A stretch of 64,000 bases of DNA. Source: Astropecten irregularis (lineage: Eukaryota > Echinodermata > Asteroidea > Paxillosida > Astropectinidae). Numbering within the stretch: the stretch's first letter is position 1; the number at the start of each line of letters is the position of its first letter. Position numbers and translations under genes: made by a program. The notes below the pieces were generated by a model. That model saw nothing but the letters and a program-made list of their open reading frames with translations. It made no database searches and was not told the DNA's origin. Location of the stretch: positions 15,822,528-15,886,527 of the forward strand of contig OZ020253.1 in NCBI GenBank assembly GCA_963971285.1. Direction: 5' to 3'. Positions 40,310 through 51,885 of the stretch are shown here, one piece after another.

Positions 40310-42558
40310 ATGGCCAAACTCCGTAGTCCAAGAGTGTCCTTGTCGTTGTACTTGCTTTGTTTGTCTGCGTTCTTCAGTCTAACAGGTAAGTTCATAGGCT
40401 AGTCTTCCCTTGTAAGGTGTCCTTTCCTTTGGATGTTTCCTTTAAATCGAGACCGTTTGTTTAACATATACTGGATTAAGTCTGAAACGCAATCATGTAC
40501 TAAGCCTACTTCGGCAGGTATAATTTCACGGACTGATCACTGCGGGTAAAGAACGCCCCATGTACACAATAAGTGGCAACAATAATAGCTCCTGTGTTTA
40601 TTTCACTAAATATGACGTTAAGGCGACTGTTTGTACGGCAAAAAGCTATAGTATAGTTGGTGTCGCCATTATATTTTTTGTCTCAAAACCTACACAGACT
40701 TTCACTGTCAGAAATGTGATTTTCTTTTTTTCATCCTCGTAGTCCAAACCACTTTATGTAATATTTTGGATCAGCTGGTTTTCCTAACGAGGGGAAAAAG
40801 AAGGGGTTATTTCTTTTTTGTGGATTATTTTATGTTTGCACAAGACTACCTATTGACCAATGTCTCCCAAAATGTTCGCGTTCAGACCTGTCTAACATGT
40901 CTGATCCCTATTTGTGAAGATAATAATCAAAACTTTTGAAACTTAAATGCGCGTTTTTCGAAAACATGGTCCAAGTCCCATTACACTGACAACTGAAGTA
41001 TTAAAGTTGAATATAAATTATGGAATTTAGAATAATTAGGTTAAAATCTTTGGGGAGTGCTGTGGCCTAGTGGTATGGCGTGTCGAACTATTGTGGTCAA
41101 TTTACAGATCGTGGGTTCAAAACCAGCCATGGGCTAGTGGTGCTTGCGTCCTTGGGCAAGACGCTTTGTCACATAATATTGCTCCTCTTCACCCAGATGT
41201 AAATGGGTACCTGCGAGGGTTTAGGTGGCTTTGTGGTTTGATCAGCCTCTGTGCCCTTTAAAGTATTGAAATGGTTTCAGGGATGTAAATTATGGCCCAA
41301 TGACCAGGGATAATAATATGTGTGCCACGAGTGTCTTGGACAGATGTGTGCGCGGAATAAATTCCGAATTATTATTATCATAATTTTGTCAAAATCTTGT
41401 CATCCGACCTTCTGTTGCCCAAACCGCAGTATTGGAATATGTCTGTCCCACCAGCATGGAGCACAATAAGCCTTGTCATGATGTCATCAATGACGTCTCG
41501 CTTTCTTGATCTGTATAATATAAAAACTCGACATTTGTTTAGAAATAGAAATGGCAAATTTTCCAAACAGCGCTGTGGCTGCTGTAGGAACAAAGAAATC
41601 GAAACGAAACTGTTTGTGAAGGCACATATAATCACACTGGACAGCTTTCATCCATTATTGGAATGAAGAGATGCACAGTACATTGTATTTAAGAGGTCAC
41701 ATAAACAAATTACTTGTTTTTAACGTCCGCGCCCGACCCGCGATGAGGCCAACGCTGGATTAAAAAGAATATTTCTCTATTCACAAAAAAATGAAAAAAA
41801 GGTGCGGAAAACAATAAATTTATGTTTTAAAGATAATATCATAGTTTGGTTTTTGTCTAAGAAATACAGATTCATGGGCAAAAATATCAAGACAGATAAC
41901 AGTCATCTATGAAAATTTCAGTCCCTTTCGATGCCCATTTTTTGAGAAAACAGGGGGAAACGGCCACAGAATTTCTTAAGTCTTTTCTCTTTTTTTTTTG
42001 ATCTTTTAAAAGATCAAAACTATTTTTGGTCATTGTTTTACAAATTTCTGGATAAATACACCATTTCAGGCGGAAACATTTTAACGGTATAGGTTTCTAC
42101 CAGCATCATCTTCATACCCTGAACGTTATACGTAAATCTGTGAACATTTCTGTTTTGGTCTTTTACCAAAGTATGAAACTACCTTTAAAGGTATAATACA
42201 TGATTGGTAATGGTCACAGAACAGCACTTCCAGTTTTTCTGATACAATAATGTGCATGAAGAAATAGTAAACATGTGAACATTTCAGCTTAATCGGACAA
42301 CTGAGCCATGAGAAAACAGTGAAAACCCGACTCACTTGTTTCTTATAAAACATAAAGAATGGTTTTGATCTTACCCCGAATTCAAAACTGTTTTCGGTCT
42401 TTGTTTTATTAATTTCTAAATAAATACACAATTTCAGGCGGAAATATTTTAACAGTATTTTTCTATACCAGCACCATCTCCATACCCTGAAAGTTGTACG
42501 TAGGCCTAAATCTGTGAACGTATGGGCGTTTACGAAACGGAGGCTTAGGCTTAGGCTT

Positions 42559-42595
<37 letters not shown>

Positions 42596-45500
42596 TGCTC
42601 AGGCTCAGGCTCAGGCTCAGGCTCCAGCTGTGACATCATTCCGGTTAGTCTTTTCCGGTGCCTCCAGCAAAACACATTGCAACCCACTAAAAAACCAATG
42701 GTGACGCAATTTCCTTTCATAACGAAATCACGTACATTTAAATATAAAAAAAAAATCTGCCATTTTCATTTTCTTTTCATTTCCATTCAAGCTTACTCGG
42801 GATATTCATCGGAACCTTGCGATCCAATATTCACAAGCTGCGAGCTGCTTAACTGTTCATATCTCCTGCCAGCTGGCGTGGGGATGTCACGGTTTGGTCC
42901 GGGTCAGCCAATACCGCGATATCACTGTCGGTGCGACAAGATGTGCGGCCTATACGGCGACTGCTGTGCCGATTACTGGGACCACTGCATAGACGAAGCC
43001 GACCCTCCCGTTTTAAGTTCAGCCTTCTCCCCGTTCTTCGAGTGCGTTCCTCACATTCTACCCCTCGGTCCTGACCCTTTCACCAGCAGCGTATTCGTAG
43101 TTGGACGCTGTCCGTCTAACTGGCCTCATGATGACATCAGACGAAACTGTCAGGACGAGACGCTGGCAAAGTCCCAGAAGCTGTTGACGCTCTTCGTTAA
43201 CGGCCCAGGAGAAATCATCTTCAAGAACGTCTACTGTGCACTATGTCACCGCGTACCAGAGAAGCATCTGGAGTCTTGGTCTTTGAAACTGTGGGATTGC
43301 GGTGAGACTCAAAACGACTACGACTGGGATCTCCTCGAAGTAGACGACTGCGTTCAGTTTGAATCAATTCCACCACTTTCCGTAAGCAGTTCCATGCACC
43401 AGTGTTATCCAGGCTATATTGATAGTTGTCAACCGAATGCTACAGAATCCCAGATAATGTTGTGCGATAATCATACCTCCGTGCTATTTGGTCGAACAAA
43501 CGCCATTGCATACAAAAATGAGTTCTGCGCAGACTGCCAAACCTACCCCAAGCCTTTACTGAAATGTCTGCTCTTTAGTAGGCCTCGAGTAAGTAGAGTT
43601 TATTCCTACACGCTCTTGTTTGATTTCACTGGACACACAGTTTCCTTGAGAACAGATGATGAATCTCAGGAGACTATCTGGAACTGCAATCAGTGGCAAG
43701 TCTATGATCCTTTCAGAGGAGAGTGTCGCAACCTGAGCTGCCCAGTCGGCATGACTCTGCTGTCAGGAACGTGTGTCGAACGCCAGGAAGCAAGTCTGCT
43801 TTTGCACAATAGGTGGAGTAGGCCGTCATCTGGCAACGCTACTACCGAGTGTTTCCAGCAACTGGTTTCATACCAGGGCATTGCCACCTACCTTGAGGGT
43901 ACATTTTCAGAGCTAGTGACTATAACCATCGAGAAGGCTCCAGTCCATCAGACGCAAGACAACCTAACCTATATTGATGATCAGATCTACGTGCATGCCG
44001 ATTTCTCGATAGCGAGGCAAATTCAAGCCGCCCTTGAAGATTTTGTCAACGCCCGGCACGCTGACGGCACCGTTGCTTCGCGGGAGCCATGCTTGGAGAC
44101 AGGATTGATGCTAGTGTCTTTCTCCAGAGACCAGATGAATAAATCTCAGTTACCGATCTGCGAGGGTTTCACCCTTCCCGGAGTTCAACTGACTATGATT
44201 AACGTCACTGTTGGTGTATCCTTTGTTGCTGAAGGTGGGTACGTGTATGGAGGATCAGAGTTCATGCACAGTACAAGGTTTAAGTCAGTGGTAGCGAATG
44301 TCAGTGGTGACTACTCTAAGGAGGTTTACCTGGTGTTGTGTAGCCCCTTCATCGAAGAAGAGTGTCCAGTTATTTCATATGATCGAAGCGACTTCCTCAG
44401 TGTTCCTGGTACTGATGGGATAAACTATGTCCATAAAGATTCCGGGGTAGCCATCTCATCTGATGCAATTTGGCAGCTACCTGATGGCACACTTCGAATG
44501 TGTAACTTTTTGTCTGAAGCAGGACCTGTTGTTCATCTTGCGCCGTGGCTTTCCAGACTATCTGATGTCAGTGTTGCCGGCAGTGTCATTTCAAGTGTCT
44601 GTCTGGTGATGGCTTTGATCACATATTCCATCTTTCCGGATCTCCGGAATCAGCCTGGTAAGATTGTCATGAATTTCACGGTGGCTGTACTGCTGGGGCA
44701 AGTTTTCCTCCTATTCGGCAAATCCTCTACCCAGTGGGTCTGTGTCCTCAGGGCTACATGTCTGCACTTCTCGTGGCTAGCTACCTTCTCCTGGATGACT
44801 TTGTTGTCGCGTGAAGTGGCGTTAAGCATTAAGTCCAAGACGATTCGAAACCAGCGAGGTCCGACCAAGGGCTTGAATGTCTTCAAGCTCGGCGTGGTGG
44901 CCTGGGGATTCCCGGCGGTCTTCGTCGCCGTCTGTTTTCTGGTGTCGAGGGTGAAGGGACCAGACTACTCGGAGGTGTGGCTCGAGTATGGTGGCAGCAA
45001 CTGCTGGATTGTCGATCCCATCCATTCGCTGTTGGTCTTCGGCGTGCCGGTTTCAATATTTCTTGCCATCAACTGCGTTCTGCTTGTCTTCATGATCTGG
45101 AAGGTGGTTGCTAATCGGAGGAGGCTGGCCAGACTTCAGATGACCACAAAAGCAAGGAAGGAAGTCCTGCTGTGTTTGAAGGTAAGAATCCTTTATTGGC
45201 TTGTTGAAACAAAAGCAAAACTGTCATTAATGTGTGTGATGTTGACGCACGTGAGTCCTGCTTTGTATATTGTAGGTGTCACCTACCAGTTGGACCACCG
45301 ATATTTACCAAACACAAACATGCTGATCAATATTTTCCACATCATTTCTGGGCATATTAATGCTCGACTACGGTTGTATTCCGAAATCTTTATGCAGCAA
45401 ATTGGTAGTAGAGATTGTCTAAATTAACACCTTAAGAGGGTAACACTAGATACTGTTTTTACGATGATTCTCATACAATCAGCTGATCGTGGTGACTGGA

Positions 45501-45866
45501 ATGTCCTGGTATCTCCTCTTCGCCGCCAACAAGGTCCAAAGTGTCGGCTTCTGGTACTTGGCCGTCCTGGTGAATTCCTTGCAAGGTGCTGCCATCAGCC
45601 TGACCTTCCTGCTGAAAGGCAAAGTGTTGACCCTCTGGAATAGGAAACTGCGGGGCATGGGGTGCAGCAGACACCGGCTGTGCCTTCGCTTCTGCCGCTG
45701 CTGCGGTGCCGAGACGGTGCGTGTGGCACCAGCCTGGGAGGCAATCGCCACGGTCACATCTGGAGAGGGACCGACTGGGCCGTCAAGAACCGCTCTCACC
45801 TCGGCCTTCCAGGACGGCAAGGGTACAAGTAACACCCAGGATCTACCAGGGCCCTCCGTTTCCTGA
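40310..45866 (+). CDS. Family-B-like 7TM receptor with somatomedin-B-like ectodomain
   Basis: Predicted G-protein-coupled receptor of the plasma membrane. Exons 40310-40385, 42792-45181 and 45483-45866 join in frame (2850 nt, 949 residues). ATG 40310 has a strong context (A at -3, G at +4) and starts a leader with core LSLYLLCLSAFFSL. The cysteine-rich start contains CRCDKMCGLYGDCCADYWDH, the somatomedin-B pattern. A large, divergent, cysteine-containing ectodomain with N-glycosylation sequons follows, then seven helices from about residue 612, including LPDLR-like loop DLRNQPGKIVMNF and WMTLLSREVALS, with helices 6-7 in exon 3 (LIVVTGMSWYLLFAANK). I see no GPS cleavage motif before helix 1 (CNFL only). 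Closest in feel to Methuselah-like/secretin-superfamily receptors; the ligand is unknown. Open sequence continues past the donor at 45181 to 45427 and could give an isoform lacking helices 6-7. Confidence 0.88.
41055..41390 (+). repeat. tRNA-derived SINE with conserved central domain
   Basis: tRNA-like head GTGCTGTGGCCTAGTGGTAT and GATCGTGGGTTCAAAACC, then the widespread SINE core CCTTGGGCAAGACGCTTTGT, CTCCTCTTCACCCAGATGTA and ATGGGTACCTGCGAGGG, ending in an ATT-rich tail near 41380. It lies in intron 1 of the 7TM gene and is unrelated to the SINE family at 14806. Confidence 0.85.
41829..42187. mobile_element. MITE in 7TM receptor intron 1
   Basis: Left end AAAGATAATATCATAGTTTG, core AAATACAGATTCATGGGC, TTTTAAAAGATC palindrome, right end ACCAAAGTATGAAACTACCT. 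Same family as 11028 and 50484. Confidence 0.8.
42187..42515. mobile_element. Second MITE-like repeat abutting the first
   Basis: Begins AAAGGTATAATACATGATTG and shares GAGCCATGAGAAAACAGTG and ATAAAACATAAAGAATGGTT with the repeat at 5980-6345. The right window edge (63948-64000) starts a further copy with AAAGGTACATTACAGGATTG. Confidence 0.6.
42538..42625. repeat. Hexanucleotide microsatellite GGCTCA/GGCTTA
   Basis: Three GGCTTA units followed by about twelve GGCTCA units with one GCTCAT interruption, 170 bp before exon 2 of the 7TM gene. It creates low-complexity Glu-Pro and Ser-Leu open frames on the minus strand that are not genes. Confidence 0.9.
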
Positions 45867-46231
45867 AAACCACCTGCATGGTAGTTTGGTTGATAATTGA
45901 AATTGAAATGTGACCTAGTGTGGCCGCCTACACTAGTGACATATTATTTGGAGCTGGGAGTGGGAGCGGGGTAACTTACAACATTCCACCAACATTTCTG
46001 TTTAGGTATAATCCAATCCTGTATTGTACATTTAAGTCGTAGAGTATATGTATTCTTTGGCGTGTGGATGATTTCATTAAGCTGCTAAATTGGAGCGCGG
46101 TTTGAAGCGGTGTTCCTTTCTATACACAATCTCGGTATCGTTAGTCAAATAAACAGAATGTGTTGCTTTTCGTTAGCAAATTTTTACATCATTTGAATTA
46201 TGTACATAGTAATTAATGCCATTCACCAGTC

Positions 46232-46237
46232 AATAAA
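46232..46237 (+). terminator. Poly(A) signal of the 7TM receptor gene
   Basis: AATAAA 366 nt after the TGA stop at 45864-45866, followed by a GT-rich stretch (TTGTATTGTGTATTG), as expected of a cleavage site. An earlier AAATAAA lies near 46147. Confidence 0.6.
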
Positions 46238-46479
46238 AAATTGTATTGTGTATTGTTTCGTTCTTGTTGTCTATATTCATGTATATTCAACTTTATGAAC
46301 CTATTTTGACATTGCGTTTACCAGTGTAAAGCGAGGTAATTGCTTGAGAGCGGTTGACCCAGGTTGAAAAGTGTCGGTTGGAGGAGTGGTAGTTTGAATG
46401 TTTAAGGGAGCATCTAAGATTTGCAAAGATGTGCGTTTTGGGCTGAATTTTGTACATGAACAGAAGTGAAGGTCTTAAA

Positions 46480-46577
46480 CTTCCACACCACCATCTTCAT
46501 ACCCTGTAAGTTATACGTAAATCTGTGAACATTTCTGTTTTGGTTTCTTACCAAAGTATGATACTACGGTACCTTTA
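46480..46577. mobile_element. MITE fragment (ACCAAAGTATGAT family)
   Basis: Only the right half is present: CCACACCACCATCTTCATAC, TTATACGTAAATCTGTGAAC and ACCAAAGTATGATACTACGG. Confidence 0.7.
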
Positions 46578-47611
46578 AGCACTCAATATATTATAAATTA
46601 GAGAATTCGGAGAGTCATGAAATTGAGGGATTGAAGAATTAGGGCACTGGACCTCCTGCCCGGAATGCGGGCTTCCATTTGTGACCATTTTTTGAAGCAA
46701 TTGGGTGAGAAAGTGGGTCTATTTCAGTCGCTTTGCAGAGGGATGTTTTTTTTTAAATGGCTTCTTTGACTGGAGTGATCCATACCTTGTTTGAGGGGTG
46801 GTCAGTTGAGAATGAGTATATATCTAAAAGTCAACTCACCATAAAATAAAAAGAAATTGAAAGGTGGTATGTTCATCATCATTTTTCTGTGCAAACACTT
46901 GTGAGAGTTCTGAGTATTTTTAAATGATTTTTGAAGTATTAGGAGTTATCACTGTTGTCTATGAGAGTTTATTTACTTGGGTGCAACCTCAAGACGACAG
47001 CAGCTTTTAATTGGTTGAAGAAATTGGCCCATTAGAGAACAGTTATTCGTGACGACAGAGACGTCAATGTACTTATTACGTATTGAAGTCCCTTAGGCGC
47101 TATGGTACTAATCGGATGGAACCAAAAATCCTCCAATCAGATGACAAGGATATACTAAGGTGTTACCAGTTTATAAGTATACGATACTTACATGGTACTC
47201 TGGAGATTATAAACAGGGCAATTATATAAGTTGATCTGAGAAATTAGTCTGGACCGAACAGACATTATTGGCTGTTTAAAAATTGCTTGAAACAATCATG
47301 GACATCGTAATTGTAATGATTTTTTCCACAGGTTATTATTAGTAGTTTGTGCCAAAAAAAACGATACCCAAAAAATTATGAACCGAAATTGTATGTTTTC
47401 AACTACAACTAATGCATTCTCACTGGGTAAATTCTGACGAAATTTCAATGCAACCATTCATGCATAACGTACCGGGCAATTACTCATTGTCTTGAAAAGT
47501 TAATGTTGCTACCGTTACAAAAATTAGTGACAGTTGTGGTCATCTTAGTAGTATACATTAATGCACATTATCTTCTTAAAAGTTCAATCTTAAAGTAAAA
47601 GTAACATTTAT

Positions 47612-47884
47612 TTAACTATTATCTATAAATGTTTGAATGAAAGTGCTCCATCTTACCTCACTGATCTCATCGTTCCATATAAGCCTAATCGACCACTTCG
47701 TTCTAGTTCAGATACCAGGATCTTAACAAAACCACAAATCCGATCATCCTCATCTGCCAAAGGTTTTTATGCAGCTGCTCCAAACCTCTGGAATGATCTT
47801 CCATTATGGAATTCGTCACCCAATTCAAAACCTCACTCAAAACTCACTTATTCCAGACTTTTGTTGAGTAGCTTTGTATTGTAA
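47612..47884 (+). pseudogene. Non-LTR retrotransposon ORF2 remnant (C-terminal end)
   Basis: Reading from 47612, the frame gives IYKCLNESAPSYLTDLI, RPLRSSSDTRI and KGFYAAAPNLWNDLPLW, then a stop at 47884. This is the conserved C-terminal tail after the reverse transcriptase of CR1/L2/Jockey-type elements (aPsYL, LRSs, aP.lWN.LP). The reverse transcriptase and endonuclease are missing, so this is a dead 5'-truncated copy. The exact clade cannot be told from this much. Confidence 0.8.
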
Positions 47885-48279
47885 CTGTAATTAGCTGTTT
47901 CGCATGCAGCGGAACAGCTTTTGTTTTTGTTATTTTTTTTTTCTTTTTTCCTTTTTTAGCTTTTCCGCATAGTTGCGGAAAAGCTATACTGTTTGTTAAG
48001 ATTTTTTTTTTTCTTCTTCTTCTTCTTCTTCTTCTTCTTCCTTTTTTTCCCACGGCCCATAGACTTTGCACACGTTTTATTCTACGGGACTTTTTTGCCA
48101 TTAAACTTTATTTGACATAGTTCAAAGTTGGTACAGGCATAGAACATACAGCATAGATGTGTCCGCGTGAAAAACGTCACGATGACGTCATCAGGTGTCA
48201 TGTGACAGGCTATTTGAATTTAATAATACAAATCTTTTAAAATCACCAATAAATCAACCGATTGAGATATTAAGTTCAT

Positions 48280-48970
48280 TCTTTCAACAAATATCAATGT
48301 TAGGCTAGGTCTTTCTTTGTGACACATTGCTTGACCTCTGTGACCTCTACTTCCGGTCAAACAGGAAGTAGCTCCTCATTTAAAAGTGGTAAGAGCTAGG
48401 ATCATGATTCTTTCACCAAATAACAATGTAAGGCAAGGTCTTTCTTTGTGACATATTGTTTGACCTCTGTGACCTCTACTTCCGGTCAAACAGGAAGTAG
48501 CTCCTCATTTAAAAGTGGTAAGAGCTAGGATCATGATTCTTTCACCAAATATCAATGTAAGGCAAGGTCTTTCTTTGTGACACATTGCTTGACCTCTAAT
48601 GACCTCTACTTCCGGTCAAACAGGAAGTAGCTCCTCATTCAAAAGTGGTAAGAGCTAGGATCATGATTCTTTCACCAAATATCAATGTTAGGCAAGGTCT
48701 TTATTTGTGACATATTGTTTGACCTCTGTGACCTCTACTTCCGGTCAAACAGGAAGTAGCTCCTCATTTAAAAGTGGTAAGAGCTAGGATCATGATTCTT
48801 TCACCAAATAACAATGTTAGGCAAGGTAGATTTTTTTGACATATTATTTGACCTCTGTGACCTCTACTTCCGGTCAAACAGGAAGTAGCTCCTCATTTAA
48901 AAGTGGTAGAGCTAGGATCATAATGCTTTCAATGTTAAGCAAGATCTTTCTTTGTGACACATACATATTT
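48280..48970 (+). repeat. 129-bp tandem satellite, about five units
   Basis: CTTTCACCAAATAACAATG or its variant starts at 48410, 48539, 48669 and 48798, a period of 129-130 bp. Each unit has TTTGACCTCTGTGACCTCTA, TTCCGGTCAAACAGGAAGTA and AAGTGGTAAGAGCTAGGATC. CTTCCGG(N)nGGAAGT gives each unit an internal dyad. A single inverted unit lies at 14090-14290. Confidence 0.92.
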
Positions 48971-49199
48971 AGATCTAATGTTGCATGGATTCATAAATTA
49001 ATTTAAAAACATGGAGCGGAAAAGCTCTATGCTCTGTTGCAGACAGACATAGAATCTCTAGTTTTTTTTTCTTTTTCCACTTTTTTCCCATAGACATAAC
49101 ACAGGGATTTTCTACAAGTCACTTCTACCATTATACAAATTCCGATCAACTTCATACTTGGAACATAGTTAGACCAGCACCCCGAATAGTGTCCCGCGT

Positions 49200-49860
49200 A
49201 TGTACGTCATCGTGACGTCATCACGTGCACAGTTACGTAATCATAAAAGTGCAAATTTTAGGGCTCTTTATCTCCGGAACGGCAAGTCCGATGCAACTCA
49301 AACTTGGTATGTAAGTATATGGGGACGTGTTATAGACAAAAATTGCAGTCACGTGTTGATGACGTCATCGTGCGATTTTATACGAATTATTCAATTTTTG
49401 GACCCTTTCTTTATATCTCATGAACGACAAATCGTATTTTCGAAATTCTTTCGGTAAAATGTTTGTTAGGCTATAGGCACGTGCCATAAAATACCAAAAA
49501 GTGGTGACGTCATGATGACGTCATCAAAAAGCCGATTTTCTGATTCACATATAAGGGAATATCCGATGGTGATGAAACTTGGCGGATATGTAGGGAATGG
49601 TACTAGTATCCTAAATCTGAAGTGACGTCACGATGACGTCATCAGCTGATTTTTTATTGATTTTTTAATATTAAATTTTGCCATTTTTTCCCAGAAACAC
49701 ATATAAGCGAATATCCGATCGTGATGAAACTTAGTGGGTAGGTAGGAAATGCTATTTCTATTCCAAATGTGAAGTAACGTCACGATGACGTCATCGACTG
49801 ATTTTTTATTGATTTTTTTAATAATTAATTTTGCCATTTAGAGTCAAACATAACACAAAA
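49200..49860. repeat. Repeat field with paired TGACGTCA palindromes
   Basis: Two clear direct units of 152 bp start at CACATATAAG 49546 and 49698 (then GAATATCCGAT and GTGATGAAACTT). TGACGTCA occurs at 49213, 49360, 49505, 49516, 49623, 49634 and 49786, with one more at 48183. TGACGTCA is the full CRE consensus, but there is no sign here that it acts as one. Confidence 0.75.
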
Positions 49861-50483
49861 CACGGTCTTTGGAACTTTTTGGACCGCTGATATGGCTATC
49901 TATAGTAGTGCGCCAATTGTGTACACGTGAACGGAGCACGACATAGCTAGAAAATCAATCATTTTGTTTTTTCCACCGCCCATAATTATGCACAACCATA
50001 CATACTACGCGCGCTGGTCTATAATAGCCTCGGCTATTCTGTGTTTCTCATGGGCATGTGTATGTACACCAATTTGTATACAGTGTACGAGTATTGATGG
50101 ACGAGTGACGACGCTCCTGATACATGTAGTTGTTTACGACAATTTAAACACCGCTATTTCTCTGTATTGGGCCAATTGCGTTCATGTTTGTTTTTCAGAT
50201 TATTTTTAAAACATACGCGAAACAGCTCAGTGTTTGTCAACAAACACAGGTCTAGTTTGTATTGTGTTCCAGTTATTGTAAAGCGTTGTGATACAATTGT
50301 GTAAGAACGCTATATAAATGCCTTAATTATTATTATTATTATTATCCGCACAGTGTTTATTAACAGTTGTATAATGTTGAGTGTATCATTGTGTGAAAAG
50401 AAGAAAGATGAAACTTCAGATGTTTTCCATCTTTGTGTCTTGTTTTGTTCTTCCATCATTTAAAAAAATCTGAATGAGATTAA

Positions 50484-50836
50484 AGGTAGTATCATACATT
50501 AATTTTTTTGAAAGAAATGCAGATTCATGGGCAAAAATACCAAGACAGATACAGTAACAGTCATCTGTGAAAATTTCAGTCCTATACGTCGCCCACTTTT
50601 TGAGAAAACAGTGGAAAACAGCCACAGTATTTTTTAAGTCTTTTCTCTTTTATTTTTGATCTTTTAAAAGATCAAAAAGATTTTCGGTCGTTGTTTGACT
50701 AATTTCTGGATAAATACACCATTTCATGCGGAAAAATGTTAACGGCATGCTTCTACCAGCACAATCTTCATAACCTGAAAGTTATACGTAAATCTGTGAA
50801 CATTTCTGTTTTTGTTTCTTGATACTACCTTTAAGA
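50484..50836. mobile_element. MITE (ACCAAAGTATGAT family)
   Basis: Left end TTAAAGGTAGTATCATACAT and right end TTGATACTACCTTTAA, core GATCTTTTAAAAGATC. About 350 bp with inverted ends. Confidence 0.8.
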
Positions 50837-51885
50837 ACTATTTTCTATTAATCGCACGAAGAGACTGTTCAGGTAATTCGGTGACCTCGGGGGAGTGTTT
50901 GGCGGACGTGACGACCAGTGTTGGCAAATAATTAAGCTAAAGTGTTTCCGACTCGTAATGAACAGAATGTATGTTTATCATCGATGAACCCGTTTTTCGC
51001 CGATAAACAAAGTATATAATAATCATGGACGTACGACCCAGCTACACCTCCCCGATCCCCCACCGGTCTGAGGACTTGCTCGCAATACTTTTTTATTCCC
51101 CCGAAACACTATTTCGTTCCCTCAAAATGATTTCGTTACCTCGAAATATTATTGCATTCCCTCCAAATCATTCAGTTCACTTGAAATATTAATTTCAGGT
51201 ATCAAAACGAAGTGTGACCTCACAAAATAGCTCAAAAATCAATGCGAGCTGATTATCATTTTTTTGGGGGGGGGGGGGGGGGTCATGCAATAATATGTTG
51301 TGAAATTATGATGGGTTATAACAACCTGAGGGTTCAGTGCTTCAACCTGTTGTGGAGACTTGAGACATTTTGGTTTAAAATCTGGCCCAATTAATATTGT
51401 TTTGAACGTGGATAGGGTTGCTTCACTACATGAAAACTGAAAACTGGTAGCAAGTCGATTATGGAAAAAGAACAAGTTTCTTTTCTTTTTCTTTTTTCTT
51501 GGGGCAATTACCCAAAAATTAAATCGGTTAATAAACCAAACATTTAAAAGAATTGGGTAGATGAGGGTTCAAACTTCCATTTACAGTACTGCGTCAAAAA
51601 CTGAGAGACTCCTGAGTGAGGTTTTTTGAACTGTGAAGTTGATTATTAGGGTTTATAAAGTTAAGTGTGTGTAGTGCACAGTGCTAGGTGCACCTCGGAG
51701 ATTAATGGTTGACGCCCTCAATAGTTCAAAATAAGAAAAGTAGTCAGATAGCAAAGTCAATGAACTTTATTAACGTGGGCAATTCAATGCATTAACTAGG
51801 GTACAAGACCTGATGCACATGTGCGTTTTTGATCACCAAAACGAATGTAAGAGCTCTGTAATTTCACAGAAATGCACGAGAAAAA

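Larger units (their letters stand above)
45867..51885. other. Repeat-rich intergenic region between 7TM and WDR36 genes
   Basis: After the 3' UTR of the 7TM gene there is no recognisable host gene. The stretch holds MITE fragment 46480-46577, the retroelement remnant 47612-47884, the 129-bp satellite 48280-48970, the TGACGTCA field to 49800, a retroelement-like tail (CGCTATATAAATGCC then an ATT run) at about 50290-50345, MITE 50484-50836 and a poly-G tract near 51267-51284. The ORF at 49964-50209 has no family features. Confidence 0.6.

Noticed and set aside
42538-42625. Telomere-like TTAGGC repeats
   Set aside because: Only three GGCTTA units within a longer GGCTCA microsatellite; not a telomeric array.
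42126-42720. Minus-strand ORFs with Ser-Leu and Glu-Pro repeats
   Set aside because: They come from the GGCTCA/GGCTTA microsatellite and a MITE; there is no protein family signal.
45471-45835. Minus-strand ORFs opposite the 7TM last exon
   Set aside because: Shadow frames of a GC-rich coding exon whose plus-strand frame continues helices 6-7.
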